A stretch of 64,000 nt of DNA from Meghimatium bilineatum (lineage: Eukaryota > Mollusca > Gastropoda > Stylommatophora > Philomycidae): the NCBI GenBank assembly GCA_034231615.1, contig CM067298.1, positions 51,379,832 to 51,443,831 on the forward strand, in the 5' to 3' direction. Below the pieces are notes generated by a model, which did no database searches, was not told where the DNA came from, and saw only the letters and a program-made list of their open reading frames with translations. Of this stretch, positions 22,051 to 35,500 are shown one piece after another. Positions within the stretch are counted from its first letter, which is position 1, and each line of letters opens with the position of its first letter. The position numbers were made by a program, and so were the translations under genes.

Positions 22051-23726
22051 CAAAATTTTACCTACATGTAAAGCAACACTGGTAATGGCAAATGATTATA
22101 GCAGAATGCAAACTGCAAAATTAACAAGACTAGATGGTGATAGTAAACATTACGTTGTGAAAGAGAACATACCAGGAGCCATGGCAGTGTAGTGTAAGTA
22201 TTCGCCAGCAGACTTGGGTTTTGAGACCTCTCGTTATTCAGGGTTTGAAATAAAAATTACGCCCATGGTTCACACCGGCTAGCAGGAAATAGGGTACAAA
22301 GGTCTGTGCTTTGGGAAGGTCACGGTATGGTGCCATCACTGCTCAAAAAATGTGGTAGGTGACGCTAGTCAGACTACTGACTAGGCAACTGAGCACTTAT
22401 GGCAGACATTGTGCTATGAAACTGGTTAGTAACTCAGCTTACATTTACATTTTTATAGAACATATTAACATTCAGCGGAGATAGCAATCAAATATGGAAA
22501 AACGCAATGGGTAAAACACACCCTTAGAAATAGCTTGACATGCTCTTAACTGAAACACAGAATGAGATAGTCAAAAGGCATTGAATGGCTGATGGACATC
22601 AATAAAAGAGGAGGTAAGATCACTTGGGGACTTGTGTGCAAGAGAAGTCCGAGCAGCACAAAAATCATTGCTTAGTGACAGTTGTGGCCATATATTCCAT
22701 GAGGAACTAACAGGAATAAAAGGAAGAAAATTGCCACACGAACTCCTAAGTCAGTGTTTCTCAAGAATATTTCTAAATTCTTTTCAATAAATAAGTGATT
22801 TAGCAAAGTGGCTGATGTTTTAACCTAGATATACTACCAACCAATAATAGTGAATGATATTCATCCAAAGAAAATGACTGTAAGGCATTAACTAACATTA
22901 AACCAATAACTATCAGTTAGTACTATCATTTCTTCTGGATTAATATGAACCACATGTGAAATCAAGGAGCTATGCTTGATTATCAAAGACCATTTGATTG
23001 TAGGAGTGTGTATATAAAAACTGTAGTGATATATGCATTGAAAAAACTGATCCTCACATAAAATATAGCAATATAATATTAGCATCCGGTGAAATACTTT
23101 ACAGCCATCATATGTGATTCAAAAGGTGATGTTATAGAGAATGAAAATAACTGGATACATTCTTCTTTGCGACATTGCAGAGAATTGTTCTTACTGCTAC
23201 TCTATAAGCCTCTTGATTCTTTTCTAGTTGTCCTGCTTCTTCCAGTGTCATATTGTAGTTTCAATATCTTGTGTCCACTAACATTTTAGACATATTCTTT
23301 TCCTGGAACCTCCTTTGAAGTTCAGAGAAGCAAAAATAAGTATAAATAATAACCTCTGGCAGTTTGTTTATTATTTATACTTATTTTCATGATTAGCTTG
23401 CATTTTGTGTGTTTTTCAAAAGCCATTTGTACTCTATGTTCAGGTCTCAGCAGACATCTGTATCGAATCATTTTTCCTTAAGGAAATATCTTTATCTCTG
23501 ACATTCTTAAAATTTTTTATGACATTTTAAATGCTCATATTTTATTCACCATTGAGAATTTTATTGCCCATTTCAAACCAAATTGTCTGCACTGAGAAAA
23601 TATCAAGTTCCAGTGAGAGGAAACCCTCCTCATATTTTTCTGTTTATGACAGGAAATAGTATTTGTATTTAAATTGCATATTAGCACACTGCTACTGTTG
23701 GGTGGGTGGGGGTAGGGGGAATAAGT
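22051..23726. other. No gene recognised (1.7 kb, CSK intron 1)
   Basis: AT-rich. 23200-23320 has a weak reverse LINE-like match. 22340-22445 shows a worn echo of repeat family E. Nothing firmer. Confidence 0.4.
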
Positions 23727-23982
<256 letters not shown>

Positions 23983-23983
23983 A

Positions 23984-24340
23984 TTTCTTCTTCTTTCTGT
24001 CCTCATGTACCTTTTGGTATTGAGGGGAGAGTGAGTGTACGGTCTTTTGCCTTCTATTTGCCTCTTCCGCTGTTATATTTCAGAGTGTCTCTAATACACT
24101 ATCTATCCACCTTTTATGAGAGCGTCCAATAGGTCGACTGTTTTCGTATCGTTTGTTAAGTGTTTTTTGGATAATACTTTGCTCTTTCTGTCTGGTTATG
24201 TGGCCGTACCATTTAACTTGTTGTTTCTGGATGTATTCTATTGCTGACTTGATCCCTAATTGTTTCCTTAGTGTTTCATTCCTGATTTTGTCTCTCAAGC
24301 TAACTCCAATCATATGTCTCACACATTTCATTTTAGTGGT
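23984..24340 (-). mobile_element. LINE 3' end fragment
   Basis: Reverse ORF 24080-24331 reads MKCVRHMIGVSLRDKIRNET, QKQQVKWYGHITRQKEQSII and RPIGRSHKRWIDSV, the C-terminal region of an RTE-like LINE. The 3' end has a GAA-type tail next to the hairpin at 23982. It abuts the LINE C fragment at 24341. Confidence 0.8.
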
Positions 24341-24842
24341 TACTTAGCGAATTGTCTTACCAGTATAGGGTAACCATGCAGTGGATACCCTCTCACTGTG
24401 GAAAAGCAGACCAACTGGCTAAGGAAAGTGCTGCCGAAGACCAACCAGATATACCAATCACCTACCATCAGAAAAAACAGATGATCAAGTCAATAAGAAA
24501 GCCACAAACACCAACACAAGATGACTATCATATTATGAACAGACAAGAACAAGTTATAATCCTACGTCTCAGAACAGGACACAACCGACTCCGCAGTCAC
24601 ATGTATACAAAGTTCAAGATTGGCAACACAGCATGTGTACATGCAGCACAGAGTGCCAAACATATACTTCAAGAGTGTTCTGAGCATGAAACGATGAGGC
24701 AGACATTTTGGCCAGAGGAAACAACACTGGAATCAAAGCTCTATGGGACACTGTATGAACTACAAAAGACTGAGTTTTATTAAGGAGACAGAATTACAGA
24801 TATAGACATGTTTCAAGTGAACGAAAGAAGAAGAAGAAGAAG
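24341..24842 (+). mobile_element. 5'-truncated LINE C-family 3' end
   Basis: Reads VTMQWIPSHCG then KADQLAKESAAEDQPDIPIT, and EQVIILRLRTGHNRLRSHMY, nearly identical to the RNase H and C-terminal part of LINE C at 51487-55551. An in-frame deletion removes the IPGNE residues of the RNase H motif. The element ends in the family's GAA-repeat tail after 'tttcaagtgaacgaaag'. Its similarity to LINE C indicates recent activity of the family. Confidence 0.92.
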
Positions 24843-24929
24843 AATTTCAGTGGTGTTAATCTTATGTATTGTTCTATAATCTACTGTCCAAGTTTGACAC
24901 ATATATATATATACATATTTTTGGAGAGA

Positions 24930-25115
24930 TAGCATATACTATTCAGAGCATAGCTATCAACCAAAATAGTTTTCAGCAGTTTTGATTTTCTAGGCAACAT
25001 AAATAAGTTCAGTAGTTGGCCATTGCTTTCCGGATCCACAATTGCATGCAATGCTGGATTTGAGCCCAGTAACTGAGACCATCACAGGTGCACTCTGTAT
25101 CTCAGTGCTAGAGCT
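24930..25115 (-). mobile_element. SINE2 head (tRNA-like part)
   Basis: In reverse the sequence contains 'ggctcaaatcc', a B-box-like word, and matches 56860-57045 over 'ggccattgctttccgga' and 'cacaggtgcactctgtat'. Only the 5' half of SINE2 is present. Confidence 0.65.
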
Positions 25116-25117
25116 GG

Positions 25118-25200
<83 letters not shown>
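25118..25200. repeat. (TA)n and (GA)n microsatellites
   Basis: Uninterrupted TA runs of about 60 bp followed by a GA run of about 20 bp. Confidence 0.95.
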
Positions 25201-25214
25201 ACATACATATACTC

Positions 25215-26450
25215 TTTAAAAAAAAGTGCGCCATTATTGCAGTGCTAATGGACACCAAGTATCAAACATGTATCATAATTTTATTTTACGGAATTTATGT
25301 TTCAACCATGGCACGAAGAACCTTTCAGACTTTAGCAATGAAATATTGTCATTAAATTTGGTTTGGACTTTTATTCTTTGCGGCTGAGGCCACCATTTCA
25401 GTAAGGTGTATGGCCTCAATCAGAGAACAACATCTCTATGACATAAATCCGGTCAGCCATTGGATCTATTGATGTGGGATGGCTGCCTACTCTTCCTGTA
25501 ATGCAATATACAACTGTTGGAGATTGACTGGTGCCACATCTCGCTAGCAGAGTCGTCTGTTGAGTTAATCCCAAAAAGTGTTCTATAGGGTTCATGTCTG
25601 ATGACATGAACTGACCACGGAATGGTCTGAACATTATTGTCAGTGAGGAACTGGGTGGTGAGTTGTGCCAGATGAGGTCGAGCGTTATCCTGCTGAAAAT
25701 TGGGATGTAGTCAAAATTGGAGGACGTGGGGACAAACAATTTCAGTGATGTATCATTCTGCATTTAGGCATCCTTCAATTTGCACCAAGTCACTTCTCCC
25801 CATGAAGTTGATCATCCCCTCACATCAGTACACCTCCACCACCATGTGAAGGAGCCTCACCGACGCTGTTCTGGGCATGGCACTCACTAACTCTGCGGTA
25901 AACTCTTCTTTGTCTATTGTGTCACTGGAGCACGAAATTGATTAATCACTAAACCAAACCCATCTCCAGGACCTCTGTAAAGTATTCTAGCCCAAAGACC
26001 AACATTTTGCAGTTGGTTCCTGACCATTCAATCTGAAATTTGAGCTGAGGTGAAGCAACCATATGAAGCTGTCTTCAGCAGGAGTTGTGACTCTGGGTCT
26101 TCCACTGCGTGACCAGCCTGCTACTGAGCCAGTTTGTTGAAATCGCCTCAAAGGCGACTAATGGTGCTTCTAACCACATTAACTTGTGTGACCACTACAC
26201 TTTGTGATTGTCCAGTCTGTAAACATCCAATGATGATGCATCATTGTTCTGTAGTGAGATGAACCATACTTGCATATTGAATTTTCAACTAAATTTATTT
26301 GAGGACTGTCAATCTTTTATAGGCATTCAATAATATTGTCAGAGAGTGTTGCACTTTCACTGGATTCTTATGAACCTGTCACAAGTCATTGTCAAAAATG
26401 TTGTTTTTGACCTTGATCTCTTTCATGACCTCACAAAAGCATTGAGTACA
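25215..26450 (-). mobile_element. Tc1-like DNA transposon, heavily decayed
   Basis: Reverse frames, broken by many stops, still show the transposase order. There is an N-terminal HTH-like part near 26150-26280, VRNQLQNVGLWARI, RVYRRVSECHAQNSVGEAPS with a GGGGVLM block (the GG.SVMVWG region), and near 25440-25600 NTFWD..NRRLC..DVAP and LQEEWAAIPHQ..QWL (the region after the third DDE residue). 'atactctttaaaaaaaagtg' at the left end looks like a Tc1 terminus. A matching right terminus was not seen. Confidence 0.8.
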
Positions 26451-26587
26451 ATTCAGGTAGCCACTGGAAGTTAATGACCACGAGAATAAAATCGATAGAT
26501 TGAATGATGTCCAATGAACGAATATCTTTTATAAAAGTAATTCCAAAAAAGTTGCATTTCTTATTTTGGACAGCATATTGGTTTTAC

Positions 26588-27534
<947 letters not shown>

Positions 27535-27645
27535 TGTCCTATAAATAGCGCAATGTTTATATTCCTGACTACCAGACGTCATGGATTTCCGCGCACTGCC
27601 AATGAAATTAATGGATGCCGTGATGTCATACAGCGGAAGCAAAAA
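27535..27645. mobile_element. MITE-T fragment
   Basis: 'ctataaatagcgcaatgttt', 'gacgtcatggatttccgcg' and 'attaatggatgccgtgatgt' match the inner end of the MITE-T units at 14686-15396. Confidence 0.7.
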
Positions 27646-28158
27646 GGAGAGTTTTTGCTCGCAATGTGGCTTTGTGAATGGCAGATCCATCCATTTCATT
27701 TGCTTTGTGCGGAATATGTCAGATCGTTTGTCGTGCACTACAGTATTCTACTAATGAACGCGTTGGCTATTTTCTAAATGTCTCCCTTTTCCCCTTTTTC
27801 CGGAATAAGGTTTTGGTGATGTAGCACCCCCTTTTTCAGAAGGAAGGCCCCCGTTTTTTTTGGGGGGGGGGGGTTCTAATTGTGATGGAAATGAATTATT
27901 TTGCTGAATGAAATATAAGGGGGTGGGCTTCGCCCCCCCACCCCCTTTTTTCTCTTTTTTTTCTTTCTCATCTAACCGCCATCTTACCAAACTTTTACCG
28001 TCCACCACTTCACCTCGAGATCACATTCCACAACCGACTTCCGTCAAAGGTTAGGAAACCCTGTGAATCCAGGCCAAAGGTCACAACAGTTACTTGAACG
28101 TGAAATGCACCAAAGTTCTCATTTCATATGTCATATGTTTTTCTTTATCCTGATTTAG
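27646..28158. other. Low-complexity tract and end of CSK intron 1
   Basis: 27780-28000 alternates C-, G- and T-rich runs, including 'tttttttggggggggg' and 'gccccccca'. Its forward and reverse ORFs are not credible. No gene. Confidence 0.5.
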
Positions 28159-28327
28159 CACTACACCAATGATGCAGATGGCTTGTGTTCAAAACTTATA
28201 AAACCTGTGGCGAAGCAAGGTAGAAAATTTGGAATAGTCAGAATACATGACTTCAAACATTGTGGTTGGATTATCAATTCAAGAGACCTTGAGTTAGGAG
28301 TGCTTCTTGGTAGAGGAGCTTTTGGAG
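28159..28327 (+). CDS. CSK: CSK-family kinase, exon 2 of those visible (SH2 end, linker, glycine loop)
   Basis: Reads HYTNDADGLCSKLIKPVAKQ, then the SH2-kinase linker, CGWIINSRDLELGVLLGRGA and FG. CSK has HYTSDADGLCTRLIKP and GW.LN..EL at the same place. The GRGAFG loop begins the ATP site (GxGxFG). The acceptor 'atcctgatttag' is phase 0. The donor 'tttggag|gtgaga' leaves one base, completed by 'at' of the next exon to Asp, giving GRGAFGDVYQG. Confidence 0.95.
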
Positions 28328-28737
28328 GTGAGAAACTAATTAGATTTTTGGTAAATCTCTCTAAATGTTTTCGGAAATACTTTATACTGATTTGAAAGGA
28401 TTAAGATATAGTAAATGCTCACCATATTCAGCTGTAATTGTCAACCAAACTTGCTAAGCTAAGAAAAGGAAATTTAGGGAGATAATTTTCCACATAACTT
28501 TTAACAGTCCCATGTAATCATCAAGTCCAGACTTCTTTCAGGAGAGAAAAGAACACTTGTACTATCACCTACATGCATGTCATAAGAAGCAACTAAGGAG
28601 GTTAGGAGGTAGGCCAGAGATATGACAATATAAGCAGGTATAAGCCATAGTGACAAAAATACAAAATATGTGTAAATATGTGTTACAAACACTACTACTA
28701 CTACTACTTTTAATTAAAAAAAACAAAAAACAATTAC
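28328..28737. other. Start of CSK intron 2
   Basis: AT-rich; a 50-bp SINE1 scrap near 28562-28612 ('atgcatgtcataagaagcaa'). Otherwise nothing recognised. Intron 2 runs 28328-40035. Confidence 0.5.
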
Positions 28738-29173
28738 AGTGGAGTCTGGATAATCAGAGCTCATAGGGACCTAAGGAAATTGTTCTACTTATCAGGAATA
28801 CTACTTATCCAGACTGCACTGAGAATATACACTACTACAGTGTGCCATGCAGTAGCAGTGAGTAAAACAATTGTACCACTTAGGAGACACCATAAGTTAA
28901 CAAATACAATAAATGTAGCAATACAATATCAGAAATGTTGAAATATTTCATTATTTTAGAAAGCAGAACATTACATTACAATCATATGAAAATTTATAAA
29001 TTAATTAAATAAAAAAGTCTGTTATGCAATGTCTTTATTTAAACGATCCAACCAGCTTGTACTACATCTCCGGTCTGTCTGATCTCCAAGACATGCAAAT
29101 TCCTGTGCTTTGGCAATCATTTATAGCCTATTTATGGGTAAATTTGCTAAACGAAGCCAATGAACCATTTTAA
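28738..29173 (-). mobile_element. pogo/Tigger-type transposon fragment
   Basis: The left edge 'cagtggagtctggataatca' resembles a Tigger terminal repeat. In reverse near 29040-29170 it reads MVHWLRLANLPINRL, a stop, then MIAKAQEFACLGDQTDRRCS and TSWLDRLNKDIA, the pattern of a CENP-B/Tc5-type DNA-binding domain (KA.EFA...G....A..GWL.RF). The rest of the transposase is lost. A piggyBac-type MITE has inserted at a TTAA in this coding DNA. Confidence 0.7.
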
Positions 29174-29515
29174 CCTTTAGCGCGCTAGTTTACAATTACT
29201 TAATATTCTCCTCTGCAGCTGCGGCATTGGTTTTCGCAAATGTTACGCAATCGTTAGTGGCTGTTTTGAAGTTGCGATACCTTTTTTGCTGTTACAGGTA
29301 TTTAAATAATATTTGCACATATAAATAAAGAATTAAATTCTGCATATATTGGTGTAAGTTTTGTTTGTGTGTGTGTGTGATACGAAATGTTTGAGAAAGT
29401 GATAAAGTCAAATTTAGACCTATTTCGATCTAGACCTACTGTATTTTTGATTGATCGTAAGCTGTGAAATCTGTTGAATATTATATATTTAACATAATGG
29501 AAACACTGTGGAATA

Positions 29516-32500
29516 GGCCTTCCGGTCAAAATGGTGGATAACAACACAAGTGTTTTGTGTGTCGCCTACAGTTTCACTTGAACAATGGATATATTCGTTG
29601 TTTTCATTTAGGAGATTGTGTGGTGATGTGCTGTTATTCTCTGACCAGGAGGTCCACTCATTAAGAGCTTCGCCGGTGCTAACAGAGTGCGTGCATCTAA
29701 GCTGAAGTCTTTGTGAGTGTATTCGCCGTCACACTGTTTGAAAAATGGCGGCCAATATCAAGCGGCCTAAACGAGGTGGCTCAAAAAGGAAAAGTCACCG
29801 GGCGGGTGCTAGACAAACGAGATCGAAAACAGCTAGGCTAGGAATTAAAAACGTGCGTGTTCTGTTTTGAAATGTGACCAGTGTACACAAGTGTAGACCA
29901 GAGCTAGAAAAGATGTGTTATGAGGCTGACGTCATTGCATTGCAAGAAACACAGCTAGGTGAAAGTGGTAATATCAGGATAGCCGGATTTCAGTGTTTCT
30001 ACAACAGGCGACATCTTGGACAGGCAATCTTAGTATGCGAGGGTTTTAGTGTATGTGAGGTTGATATGTCCAAGTGGGATAGCAACAATATCCAGTTACA
30101 GGCAGTGAGGGTCCAGAGGGTCCAGTACCCAATCATGATTGTCTTCTTCTCGTTCGGAGTTTGACATGTCTATACAGCAAGTCCTGTTTTCTTAATAGAT
30201 GCTGCTGTATTTGAAAGCTCCTCAGTGCTCCCATACATGTTTCTGTGGATATCCATCTCTGTCGGCCAGTGTTCTTCCCTTAACTGGTTTAGTGTATTGC
30301 AGTCTTGCAGGATATGCTCAGCTGTCTGTGCTGCCTGCCCACAAAGGCACAGTGGTGATGGGACCAATCTTAGTCTATTTAAGTGGCTGTTTAATCTGTT
30401 GTGTCCTGTTCTGAGGCGGAAGATAATAACCTGCTCTGCTCTGTCAAGATAGTGGTAATTGTCTTTTGGGTGGTCGACTTTCCTGATGGCTTTGATGAGG
30501 GTCTTCTTTTCTTGGTAGGTGATTTCTTGGTCTTTTTGTTCCTGTGTTGCTCCATCCTTTGCCAGTCTGTCTGCCTCATCATTTCCTGGTATGCCACAGT
30601 GGGATGGTATCCACTGTAGTACTACCCTTCTTTGAATACTCACTTCTCTCATAGCTTTCTTCAGGTCTGGCAGTTTATCGCTGTTAAGGGCTTGTAGGAC
30701 AGACATAGCATCAGTAAGAAATACCACCTGCTGGCATTGGCTTGTTGTGTTTTTAATTATTTCTGCAGCAATGTTTAAAGCCTGTACTTCTGCAGAGTAG
30801 TTGGAGCAGAATATTCCAGTTGGTGAACATGTGGATTCATTTTCTTTTTCTTGATATTTTATGTACACGCCAGCACCTCCATTCTTTACTGCTCTGGTTG
30901 CTGATCCGTCGGTATATACTTGTATCCATGCTTCTCTGGGGTACAAATCTTCAATCATGTTGCATACTATTGTTTTCTTTTGAAGATTATTCAGTTCTAT
31001 CATAGTGTGGTAGTTGTTTATGGTGGATCTGATAGTGAGATTTGGGTATTGCTCCCACGGAACTAGAAAAAGTGTTGGTGATATCTCTCGTTATGTCTGG
31101 TAGTTCATCCTTATATTTTCTGTTTAGTTTTTTGGATCGGTGTATAAAACTGCTCCTCTTCAGTCTTCCACTGGCTAGGTCACTGTATCTGGTCCTCATT
31201 GGATGTGCTGGCATGCTCTTGTACTTTTCTGCATGTACCATGGTCTTAGTGTCTCGCCTGTATGGTAAGGGGGTGATGCCTGTAATTTTTTCCATTTCAT
31301 TTATGGGAGAGGTCTTCATGGGACCTGTGATACGGCAAAGTGCTTGATTTTGTACTTTGTTCAGGGCTTGTAGATGGGAGTTGGCTGCTGAAGTCCATGC
31401 TATTGATCCATATTCTAGTACTGGTCTAATTGCACCAGTATATACCTTCTTCAAAGTTGCCTCATTGGCTCCCCAGTTTGTTCCTGCCAATTTCCTCAGG
31501 ATGGCAAGTTTCTTTCTTGCCGTTGCTTCTATTTTCTCAATGTGAGGCCTCCATGTCAGTCTCTTATCTAGCGTAGTGCCCAAGTACACCGGCTCGTCTT
31601 CTGTTTGGATATGTACATTTCCGAGTTTTATCTCTCCTGTTTTGTCCTTATTTGAGAGTGTAAAGAGTGTTGTTGAAGACCTTTTCAGCATTTATCTTTA
31701 CCATCCATTTATCTGCCCATGCTGCTATGTTGTCTGCTGCCTTTTGTATTATTTTGTTGGCGATCTTTAGATGTTCTTCTACACACCACACCACCAAGTC
31801 ATCAGCGTACATTGCAGCTTTTACACCTTGTGGCATTTCACAAATTATATCATTTATGAAGACAAGAAACAGAGTTGGAGACAATACTGAGCCTTGAGGA
31901 ACTCTGTGTTTTAGGAGAACTTTTTTGCTGTTGTATCCTTCCATGGTGACTCTTGCTTTCCTATTGTGTAGGAAGGAATGGATCCACTTGCTCATGTTGC
32001 CCCTAATTCTGTTTCTTTGCAGCTTTATTATCAGTCCATCTTTCCAGACCTTGTCGGAAGCTTTTTGAAGATCTATCCACAGAGTGAAAACTTTTTTCTT
32101 TTCTTGAAATGCATCTTCTAATATCTGGGACAGGAATGTTATTTGGTCTTCTGTGCTGTTACACTCTCTAAACCCAGCTTGTTCTGGCACCAATAGCGTC
32201 TCTGATTCCAGGTACCACTTTAGTCTTCTGTTGACCATCCTTTCCATTGTCTTGCAGACACAATTCGTTAGACTTATTGGTCTATAACTGTCGACCTTCT
32301 GTTTGTCCTTGCCTTTTTTAATAATAGGACACATAAACGCTTCTCTCCACGACTGGTACATTGCCTGTTTCCCAACTATAATTGTATATCTGTAATAACT
32401 TGTACATTGCTGCCTGTCCTAGGTTCCTAAGCATTTCATTGGTGACACCGTCCGGTCCTGGTGATTTTCTATCCTTTAGTTTCCCTATAGATGCCTTTAA

Positions 32501-35500
32501 TTCTTCTATTGTGAATAATTTGGACATGACGTCTGGGCAATTTGTGTTGTTTTTACCATTATTCATTTCTTGGCGAATGCTTCGTTGTCTACATGTATTG
32601 ATGGTAATTTTGCTTTCTTTTCTGTAAGATTCTACAAGCTTGTCTGCTGCTTGTTTGCCAGAGTGGAATTTACCTGAATCTTCCAGCATAATTTTTTTGT
32701 CGCTGGGTATTGTTATAATCATTAATTTGCTTGGTTAGTTTCCACAGCTTTCTCCCTTCCTTTTCAAAATTTAATTTTTGAGTTTTTTCTCTCCAACTTC
32801 TCTGTGTTTCTATCTTTTCTTTAGTGAACTTTGCTATCGTTTTTTGTAGAGCGATGTGGTTCTGTTGTGATGGTTGTTTCTCTGCTATATTACGTGCTTC
32901 AGTCAGTTCTTCCTGTAGTTTTTGAAGTGTATTGGTCCAATATGATACATAATTCTTCCTTGCTCCTCTTGGTATTGTCTCTTTAGCTGCCTGAAGTATT
33001 CCTTTATTAAACTCCATGATAATAGTGTTGATGTTTCTGCCTGTTAATTTTATGTCTTTTGTAAGTAGGTTTGCTCTATGTTTATATATGTGCCAGTTTG
33101 CTTTCTTGTAGTTCCATCTTGGCTTAGTTGGTCTTGTAATTGTTGATTTGTTCACTTGGATGATAACTGAACGGTGATCACTGCCACCAAGTTGTTCGCC
33201 TATTGTTCTTTCCATTATTCCAGCCAGTTCTGAGGTGCAGAATGCCAGGTCTGGGGTTGAGGTGCTATGCCATCTTCTTGAGTAGAAAGTTGGTGGATCC
33301 TGTGGATTGTTCAGGAGGATTAGGTTGTTATCATCTTGCCAACTTTCTATCTCTTCTCCCCTTCTGTCTAAATTGTTATATCCCCAGCTTTGGGAGTGGC
33401 TGTTAAAGTCTCCCACTGCCAGAAAGTGTTTGTTCGGGATGTTAATACTGGTCATGTTTAGTGGGATGTCATTTGGGCAGTAGAAATTTAGTATGTCCAG
33501 TTCAAGGGAGTTGTCTTTTATATGAATCATCTGGTATTCTGCGTCTTCCTCTTGTGTTTTCGTTTCTATGGCGTTGATGTTATCCTTGACCAGAGTTAGT
33601 ATGCCACTTTCCTCCGATCTTTCCTGTCTACTCTAAAGCATTGGTACCCTCGTATTTTGAATGTTATTTTTTTGTTGAGGTGGGTTTCCTGTATGCAGCA
33701 AATACTAATTTCTTTCTGGTGCAAGGTGTTTTCGAGTTTGGTTTTTTTATTTCTAACTCCCTCTGCATTCCAGTGCATAATATTCAGAGGGGTTTTCGTC
33801 CTGTCTGGTTGGCCAGTCGCTTTCCTCTTCTGCCTCCTGGCTCCACGAGGTAGACTAGAGGGACCTCCAGTAGCTGGGGGTGGATTCTGTCGAGGTTCAG
33901 AATACGGCACTGCTCCTGCCTGGGAGAACTTCACAGGGAGAGCACCATGACGATTTTTATAATTTTGTCGTGCAGACATGTCAACTATTCAGTTTGCATG
34001 ATGCCATGGTTGCTGGTGCACCTCTCTGCCTAGCATCTCTGACTTCAGCACCTGTGCTTGCTTGGGCAGGATTTTGACCCTGCTCGATATTGGGTTGGCC
34101 CGACCAATCTTAGTTTCCTGCCTCTGTTGGCTGGACTAAGCCCCATCTCCACGTCAAGGAGTTGGCCTCGATGGGGATCATGATTGTAAATGTGTATGCC
34201 TGTAACACGAGCATTCATCTTCAGGGTTGGAATATCCTAGGGGAGATAATGAAACAGGAAAAGCAGATACTCTTCTGTGGTGACTTCAATGCGAAAGGTA
34301 CATCATGGGGCAATAGTGCTTCGAACAAACAGGGAAGAGAACTTGAGGAGGCCCTGACAGATATGGACCTGGTGTGTTTTAATGATGGCCGTATAACATG
34401 GATGGCAAGCAGGGATGGTGATGATGATAGCGCTATCGACCTGACATTGGTGTCATCAGCTTCTGTGGCTATTTGCAAATGGGGCGTGCTGGGGCATCAT
34501 GGCAGTAACCACCTCCCATGTGTTGTTCTCTTAAAAAATGACAAAAGTAAGCAGATAAGGCCAAAGGTAAGATCCTTTAAGTATGATCGCAAAGGGGTGG
34601 ATGTTGTGAGCAGAATTCGACAAGACAAGCGTAAGGCTCAAGTAGTGGGAAATCAGGTGTGGGATAGACCAGTTGGAACAAAGAGGTTCAAAGGGCATGG
34701 AGTGAGAAACGGAAAGCAGTATCACTATGGCAAAGGGCAAGGAAACGTGTTGCGGCTCAGCCCATAGAGGTCACACAATGAGAACGGAAGAAAGATATCT
34801 TAGTCCAAACATTCAAAGATATTGCAAAGGCGTCAAAATGGGACAAATTTTGCCAGGAGATCACACGCGAAAAGTCACTAAAATTGTTCTGGCGGTTACA
34901 CAAGTCCATAAATGGTCTGACAAGACGCGTGACTATTGCCGATTTCCAGAGCGGCGATACCGTCTGGCAGAAGACGGACGAGACAAAAGGTGCGGCGTTG
35001 CTGGCACACTACACCGCACAAATTGGTCAGAGAAATGTGGAGGCATATCAAGAAATCAGAAAAACGATCACAGACACGTGTAAGAACTTGAGCATGGAAA
35101 ACCATATGCTAATCATAGTTTAAGAAATCAGGAAGGCACTGAAAAGTACAAAAAAACACAGCACCAGGGCCAGATGGCATTAGATACGATGACATTAGTC
35201 GAAGAACGGATGAGGAGTTGGGAGAGTTGGCGGACATGTTCAATAATAGCCTTCTAAAGGGCACAGTGAAAGAAGACTGGTTGCACAGCTATTTAGTTCC
35301 ACTACCCAAACCTGGGAAGGACCACACCAGGATACATGGCTACAGAATAATAACTATGCAGAATACGATTGGCAAGCTTTTGGAAAAAATTGTGGCCTGG
35401 AAGGTATCGTGTTATTTTGAAAGAAATAAGTGTTTACCAACATTGTTAGGAGGATATCGTCCAGGAAAGAAGACATGGCAGAATGCAGCCATATTTGCGC

